A model generated the notes under the pieces. The model did not search any database. It saw only the letters and a list, made by a program, of their open reading frames with translations, and was not told where the DNA came from. The translations under genes were made by a program, and so were the position numbers. 64,000 nt of DNA from Bradysia coprophila (lineage: Eukaryota; Arthropoda; Insecta; Diptera; Sciaridae): the NCBI RefSeq assembly GCF_014529535.1, contig NW_023503972.1, forward strand, positions 3,224,001 through 3,288,000, given 5' to 3'. Below are positions 58,464 through 64,000 of the stretch, piece after piece (within the stretch, counting starts at the first letter, position 1; the number at the start of each line of letters is the position of its first letter).

Positions 58464-59535
58464 AAATTTAATTTAATTTAATTTAATTATACAAAAGCCA
58501 ACGGTAGACAAAAACCTACTGGCTCAAGTCACAACAATATTCGTACATATCATCTCGGTAGTTCGTCAATAACATTACAGCTCAGTCACAGCATTACGGT
58601 GAAATGACTGAAAAGGCAGAACCGGAAGCAGCCATGTTGGCCCAGTCGACCCGTCGGAACCTCATCTGCCCTCTGCCTTGTATGCCACCAATGAAAGTTG
58701 GTTAAATTAAAGACGTCCACAGAAATCGAATGACGCATATCACACGGCTCCACAATGTCGTTCCAACGCAATTGACGTGAGAACTGCCAACATCAAAAAT
58801 AGCCGCGTTCAATCCAGTTTCGGTTAATGCCACAACGTCATTGGAACAGCATGTAGATGACAGCTTGAAATTCTTCGTTTTTGTCCGAAGACCCCGCACG
58901 TTCTGATAGTATATGATGATTTTCCGTAACGAAATCCGGATAGATTGAGAAGTGATGGGCTCATTTCGCGGTACGTCCAAAGTCGACTCAGTCACAAAAT
59001 AGTTCATGCAGGGTCTGATGTCCTTATCCAGATGCTCACGACGATTGTCAAGATTGTCAAAAGTATCCATTGAGCAATCCATAGGTGAATTGACTGTCAC
59101 ATTATCTAGCTCGAAACTAACGTCAAAATTGTCCAGATTTCCATCTTCATCGTTCAGGCTTTCGAAACTCTCACTTCCGAAATTGTCACATAAAGCTGCT
59201 TGTCTTAATCGATTTGTTCCATATTCGAGTCCAATTGAAAGGTACACTGTGTGATTTTTTGCCTCCAAATTTTGACGACAACTCATGTGCGGTTGCTAGA
59301 GAGCTCGGTTTCGTTCAAATTTTTCATTGTTTTAATTTCGTAAGCGTCAAAAGCGACGTTAGAACAATGAAAAATTTGATCGAAACAGAGGTTCTCAATG
59401 CTTCGTCTGTTTTAAGCTTAAAGACTTTGTCATCTGAATTGTCAATCATGTCCGGAGCGATAGCGGAGGACTTGACGCAGTCTAACTTCCAAAAAAAGAA
59501 CGAAGAAAATTTTTTGAGACGCGGCAACTATATAT
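58464..59535 (-). mobile_element. Internally deleted non-LTR retrotransposon
   Basis: On the minus strand, the 5' side (59290-59535) is leader-like with a hairpin (59303-59395), the middle encodes the start of an endonuclease domain, and the low-coordinate end has a (TTAAA)n tail at 58464-58490. A full element would need several kb of reverse transcriptase here; it is absent, so this is an internally deleted, dead copy. The 5' and 3' limits are approximate and no target duplication was fixed. Confidence 0.65.
58702..59286 (-). pseudogene. Truncated endonuclease-domain frame of a non-LTR element
   Basis: 194 codons. An acidic, low-complexity first half (residues ~35-90, rich in Asp/Asn) leads into IIIYYQNVRGLRTKTKNF and NDVVALTETGLN. 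These are the first two motifs of the APE-type endonuclease of non-LTR retrotransposons (the Asn of QNVRG and the Glu of LTET are catalytic-site positions in that family). After VGSSHVNC the similarity stops abruptly, where the internal deletion joins it to unrelated 3' sequence. It cannot encode an active protein. Confidence 0.75.
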
Positions 59536-60005
59536 AGGCGAGAATTTAAGTTTCTTTCCTTTGACCTGTATCACCACAAATCCTATTCTATCTTATTCGC
59601 GCTTCAAATACGAGCAAAACGAGCTATCACTCGACTATGTAACTTTAAAATTGCCGGAGATACATCGTTTTGAAGTTGGTCATTTTGTTAGAAAATGCAC
59701 CAAATTAACGTTTTCCAAACAATCAAAATCTTTCAACTTACTCTGTATGTTTCTATCTGTCTATCTATCGACGGTCGATCTCGGAAACTAGTCATCCAAT
59801 CTCCATGAAATTTTGCAGGAACCTCAGGGTGGGCATAAAAATGAAAATGTGATACGCCATTACCCCAGGAAAAACCAGAATTTTGTTTTATTGGCTTCGA
59901 AGTGGTTTCTGAGTGAGGTTTTCGAGGGTCGGGAACGCGTTTTCGGTTGTAGCTTAGCTGTATTGAAACCTACAGAGGCGTGTGACCCATCAAATGAAAG
60001 GTATT
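59536..60005. other. Repeat-derived spacer
   Basis: No gene. Themes such as ACGAGCTATCAC and TCTATCTGTCTATCTATCGAC suggest transposon-derived sequence. ACGAGCTATCAC also occurs inside the 48.4-kb foldback element (near 48500), so this is probably a related fragment. Confidence 0.5.
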
Positions 60006-61103
60006 CACGGTGAGCTTGAAAAATTTTTTATTCGACCTCTCGTGGACATGAAATGTTTTTAATGGTTTTTGTAGAGGGCGGCACCACGAGTAAGAATAAC
60101 ATAACAAGAAAATATTTCGATGGGAAAATTTTTAACTAGATCCATTTTTCGTTTTTCTGTGCCCTGCAGGAAGCTTCGAAAACTGTTTGGACCCTACTGG
60201 TGACTTGTTTGATCACAAAAATATAGTTACTGTTTAGCCTGAGGTCTAAGCTTTACAGCGATACCAATCATGACATTCATGACTACCAACAAACATCTTT
60301 TATGAAGGAAAGTCATTCTGCTATGTCGATGTGAATTTTAAAGGCTGTATCATACGTGGATTACTTTTATTTTCTCTTATAAATTATTTTTAGTTATTTT
60401 ACATAATTTAAGGGGTTAATAAAAGGTCGAAAGAAGATTTTTAACTCGAAATAGGTTTCTTTGTAAATTGCACCCATGAGTAAACTGCATTATCTCGAGT
60501 CAAAAATTAACAAACCTTTCTTTTGTTTCGTTCGTAGTTTCTCCAATAGTCATTCTAAGCTAATTCTGCAACATTTTAGTTGTTTCCACTAAAAAATGAG
60601 ACATTATACGAAGAAATTTGGGTGGTCGTTCAGGTGTACCAACAAAGATTTTGTCAGAATGAAATCCAAGCTCATCCTTTGACCTTTTATTAACCCCTTA
60701 AATTATGTAAAATAACTAAAAATAATTTATAAGAGAAAATAAAAGTAATCCACGTATGATACAGCCTTTAAAATTCACATCGACATAGCAGAATGACTTT
60801 CCTTCATAAAAGATGTTTGTTGGTAGTCATGAATGTCATGATTGGTATCGCTGTAAAGCTTAGACCTCAGGCTAAACAGTAACTATATTTTTGTGATCAA
60901 ACAAGTCACCAGTAGGGTCCAAACAGTTTTCGAAGCTTCCTGCAGGGCACAGAAAAACGAAAAATGGATCTAGTTAAAAATTTTCCCATCGAAATATTTT
61001 CTTGTTATGTTATTCTTACTCGTGGTGCCGCCCTCTACAAAAACCATTAAAAACATTTCATGTCCACGAGAGGTCGAATAAAAAAATTTTCAAGCTCACC
61101 GTG
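60006..61103. mobile_element. Near-perfect inverted repeat, 423-bp arms
   Basis: Left arm 60006-60428 and right arm 60681-61103 are reverse complements with, on reading, one shifted base in an A/T run near the outer end. The spacer is 252 bp. The ends are CACGGTGAGCTTG and its complement, flanked by TATT on each side, a possible 4-bp target duplication. There is no coding capacity in the arms. A transcript through it would fold into a long double-stranded hairpin. It may be a foldback transposon, or an artefact of assembly. Confidence 0.85.
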
Positions 61104-61445
61104 TATTCGTAACACGATTCGAACAAAAAAATAATTACTTTCTTCGGCAAAGTCTCAGAGTTTTACGAGTAGAACAGAGGGGCATATGTGAAAAATGTCG
61201 AAAGTTGGAAATGGGTGGGTCAATTGGGGTTTTGGAGATATTTCTTGAATGGTGGCAGATAGAGAATTACTTTCGTCAAATTTTCGATTTTCGTCAAATT
61301 TTCTGAATTTCGTCAGATTTTGGAATTTCGTCAAATTTTCGATTTTCGCCAAATTTTTGAATTTCGCCAAATTTCGTCAAATTTTCGAATTTCGTAAAAA
61401 TTTTTGAATTAAAACTGTAAACTGTTATAAAAAGCAGTGTTGAGT

Positions 61446-61987
61446 CTAAATAAGAGTATCCCAACAAAAATCTCTTCGAGAAAAGTGTGACGCAGTCTTT
61501 AAAAAACAATTTCTAAAATGAATGATATCGCTAGAGTTGACGCTTTCAGCTTCGTTACGCAAAAATTAAATTTTACACCCAATTAGTTCAAACAAGCTGG
61601 CTTAGGTTTTCTCATCATCTGCCAAATAATTTTTACAAAAAAAAAATTAGACTGGAAACAACCAAAATTTTACCAAAAAAATCTGCGTCGCATGTGGCAG
61701 ATAAATTTTCTTGCTGGTCTGTTCCTGAACATCTGAAACTTTGCGACGCAGATTTTTTTGGCAAAATTTTGGTTGTTTCCAGTCTAATTTTTTTTTGTAA
61801 AAATTATTTGGCAGATGATGAGAAAACCTAAGCCAGCTTGTTTCAACTAATTGGGTGTAAAATTTAATTTTTGCGTAACGAAGCTGAAAGCGTCAACTCT
61901 AGCGATATCATTCATTTTAGAAATTGTTTTTCAAAGACTGCGTCACACTTTTCTCGAAGAGATTTTTGTTGGGATACTCTTATTTAG
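61446..61987. mobile_element. Near-perfect inverted repeat, ~246-bp arms
   Basis: Left arm 61446-61691 and right arm 61742-61987 match with only a few differences around a ~50-base spacer. It contains GTGTGACGCAGTCTTT near the outer part and CTGCGTCGCA at the inner turn. The spacer starts TGTGGCAGATAA, as in the 48.4-kb element. Identical short frames reading MFFKDCVTLFSKRF arise in both arms and are not genes. Just left of it (61258-61405) is a tandem of TTTCGTCAAATTTTC-type units. Confidence 0.85.
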
Positions 61988-63687
61988 AGGATAACATCAA
62001 CTTTTCAAAACATTTGAGAGGACACAAACATGAAAATAAAGTAATATTATCCCATACACGCGGTATTCGGATGTCAATCACTTCAGGTCAATGTTGTTGT
62101 CTCGTTTTCGCTTATGTGATAAAATAGAGTACACACTTGTTACTATCAGTCTCGACAAGTCTCGACTTCTTCGTGACAAGTGTGTACTGTCAATACTCTC
62201 TCTAGCATCAAAACTCTCTCAAAAAATCGATGTAGGGGGGAAAATAAGTTTGAGAAACGCTGATTTTTAATATGACTTAAAACCAACAACAACAACACGA
62301 GCGAACAAAGTAGCAGTGATTCATAAACGTATCTACCACCTTAATAATTGTAGTTTGGTTGCTAGGGAGAGTATTGGTACTGTACAAGAGAAGGAATCTG
62401 ATATTTTGTATCCGAGGTACTTTAACTCATCGTGATATGAAATATCAAATTATTTCCCGAGTGTAGTATGACGTTTTCCATTACGAAGGAGGGAAAGACT
62501 TTTCCCTAGGGACGGAAAGTCCATTTTCCCTACCTAGTAAAGGAAAATATGCAATACGTACTCTTATGTGTATTGAAAGCATTGAAGTATACTGAACAAT
62601 ATACAATTGCTTCAGGTAAAACTTAAACCATTAAATACTGCACAACATGTAACAAATATATTGTGTACACCTGTCGTTGGTTTTTTTTTTCACTAGATCG
62701 TTAATTTATATATACAAAATCTATTCGTTTATTGTTGTCGCTCTCTTCACTTTTCTATTCTCTGAACACAGCATGGATCTGTGTGTGCTGATATTGACTA
62801 TGCAATCGTCTAAACGTGAAATAATAAATTACATCAGTGTATGAAGAACAAGTATAGTTATACCTCAACCTTTTCAATATTTTTCATTTTTGTTCTACCT
62901 TCGCAATTCTCTTTTCATAAAAAACTTTAAAAATTTAATTTGTGAAAAAATTCTTTCCTATTATGTTCTTCATTCCCTTTATCTCTAAATAAGTTACTGT
63001 GTTTTCTGAGCAGCACTTCAAGCATTAACACTGATTTGCCAAACGTCAGATTTGAAGGCTTTGATGATACGAGTTAGTGTGAATTACTGATTGAGATTAT
63101 ATAGAAGTTTTCACAAAGTTTTATTCAATCGACCTAATCTAAGCCCCCAAAATGCACCGCTGAGTGTTTGACTAAACAATTCCTTTCTAGTTATTTTAGC
63201 CTTCGCTAAAAATTTTCGTCATAGTTTAAGGGTATGTTATATACTCGCTGCGCTCTAATTATATAAAATTTTATTTCTATGGGTGCGCCTGTATCTATGG
63301 ATGAATTTTCCATTATTTTATATATAAGGGAAATGCTGATCTCTATTACAGCGAACATTATTACACTAATACCCCTAGATGCATTTTCCCGAAAGATCAT
63401 GAGTCACACAGTGAAGTCCCTTTTATAACCGCTCAAAACATAACAGGCAAAATATAAAATTCAAAAATGAAAAAAAAACTGTACCTTAAAGACCCTTTAT
63501 GTAACGGTGTCTTTGTCGTTCTCTTCATTTTTATTTTTTTTTCAGGTGTGCAAAGAGGAGTAATGATTCAGTTCACGTACATCTTTTACCAGTTCAGGAC
63601 CGATTTTCTATTCTATCTTTTACTTTGCATTTCGTGTGTCGGTCGTTGAATTTAATTTTTTGCTAAATCAGTCAGTGCAGTTAAAGA
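61988..63687. other. Intergenic, upstream of the BTB gene
   Basis: No gene supported. The final ~100 bases are 5' UTR and promoter of the BTB gene. A small palindrome (GACAAGTGTGTACT / AGTACACACTTGT) lies near 62130-62190. Confidence 0.5.
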
Positions 63688-64000
63688 ATGACTACCAAGT
63701 TTATCAATCCGATCCCACGGAAAGCAACGACCAGTATGTTTTTGGAAGGTGATTTGTCCGACCTGAAATTCGCTTTCGTGGTAGAAAATGTAACAAAAAT
63801 ATTACCGGCACATCAATGCATCTTGGCACAGAATAGCTCAGTGTTTCGCAATATGTTCAATAGTTCAGTGCCCGAAACAGAGGTCACTATTAACATTGTC
63901 GACGCATCTTACAGTGAATTCGAAGAATTTCTGCAATTCTTTTACCGAGAGGAAGTAGCATTGACCATGACAAATATTGAAGGTGTTGTTCGTTTGGCTG
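63688..64000 (+). CDS. BTB/POZ-domain protein, N-terminal part
   Basis: The frame opens with MTTKFINPIPRK and runs off the right edge after ~104 codons without a stop. Residues ~15-100 are a BTB/POZ domain: LEGDLSDLKFAFV, then KILPAHQCILAQNSSVFRNMF (the A-H-x-x-x-L-A-x-x-S-x-x-F signature), then VDASYSEFEEFLQFFYREEVALT. BTB domains dimerise and often dock on Cullin-3 or join zinc fingers, Kelch or BACK domains; which applies here lies beyond the window. No intron is seen in the visible part. Confidence 0.88.
   Translation, partial: MTTKFINPIPRKATTSMFLEGDLSDLKFAFVVENVTKILPAHQCILAQNSSVFRNMFNSSVPETEVTINIVDASYSEFEEFLQFFYREEVALTMTNIEGVVRLA

Noticed and set aside
60006..61103. Assignment of the inverted repeat to Transib from its CACGGTG ends
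   Set aside because: The flanks give a 4-bp TATT match, not the 5-bp duplication typical of Transib, and no transposase is present; kept only as a remark.
61294..62127. Two 67-71-codon frames beginning with the same MFFKDCVTLFSKRF peptide
   Set aside because: They come from the two arms of one inverted repeat read on opposite strands.

Overview
The window is animal nuclear DNA, almost certainly from an insect. It is AT-rich, with GT-AG introns that are often 57-96 bp, conserved single-copy animal genes, a peritrophin-type chitin-binding protein and a Ty3/gypsy LTR retrotransposon. The short introns, insect-like Mediator and sugar-nucleotide-transporter sequences and very dense foldback/MITE load suggest a dipteran, possibly a lower (nematoceran, sciarid-like) fly. 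That placement is inference from sequence character; no database search was run.

Left part (1-26.8 kb): gene-poor and repeat-rich. One small secreted-protein gene lies at 3290-3643 (minus). An apparently intact, very young LTR retrotransposon (4912-10817) has identical 404-bp LTRs, a 4-bp target duplication and one uninterrupted 1627-codon gag-pol frame. It sits inside an older dispersed repeat whose pieces flank it on both sides. Further right are a 49-bp minisatellite, a 173-bp tandem duplication, a hAT-like MITE with an approximate 8-bp target duplication, and an 800-bp compound inverted repeat.

Middle part (26.8-51 kb): the gene cluster. In order: a two-PDZ scaffold gene (plus); slx1, the GIY-YIG endonuclease subunit (minus), whose 5-kb first intron contains the whole of Efr/SLC35B4, an ER nucleotide-sugar transporter, on the opposite strand; nero/DOHH, deoxyhypusine hydroxylase (plus), divergent from slx1 across 283 bp; MED31 (minus), convergent with DOHH with nearly abutting poly(A) signals; an unusual gene joining an RRM, an F-box and leucine-rich repeats (plus); and a calcyphosin-like EF-hand gene (minus). 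The genes do not form one pathway. They are housekeeping functions (DNA repair, hypusination of eIF5A, transcription, glycosylation) packed closely.

Right part (51-64 kb): mostly mobile or foldback DNA. It includes a CAGGGCCTA-ended element filled with a 10-bp satellite, a peritrophin-like gene with a one-base frame break and a foldback element only 20 bp upstream of its ATG, an internally deleted non-LTR retrotransposon fragment, two near-perfect long inverted repeats (423-bp and ~246-bp arms), and the first ~104 codons of a BTB/POZ gene at the right edge.

The items most worth following are the slx1/Efr nested arrangement, the RRM-F-box-LRR fusion, the young retrotransposon with a DTC rather than DTG/DSG protease motif, and the hairpin-capable inverted repeats at 60.0-61.1 kb and 61.4-62.0 kb.
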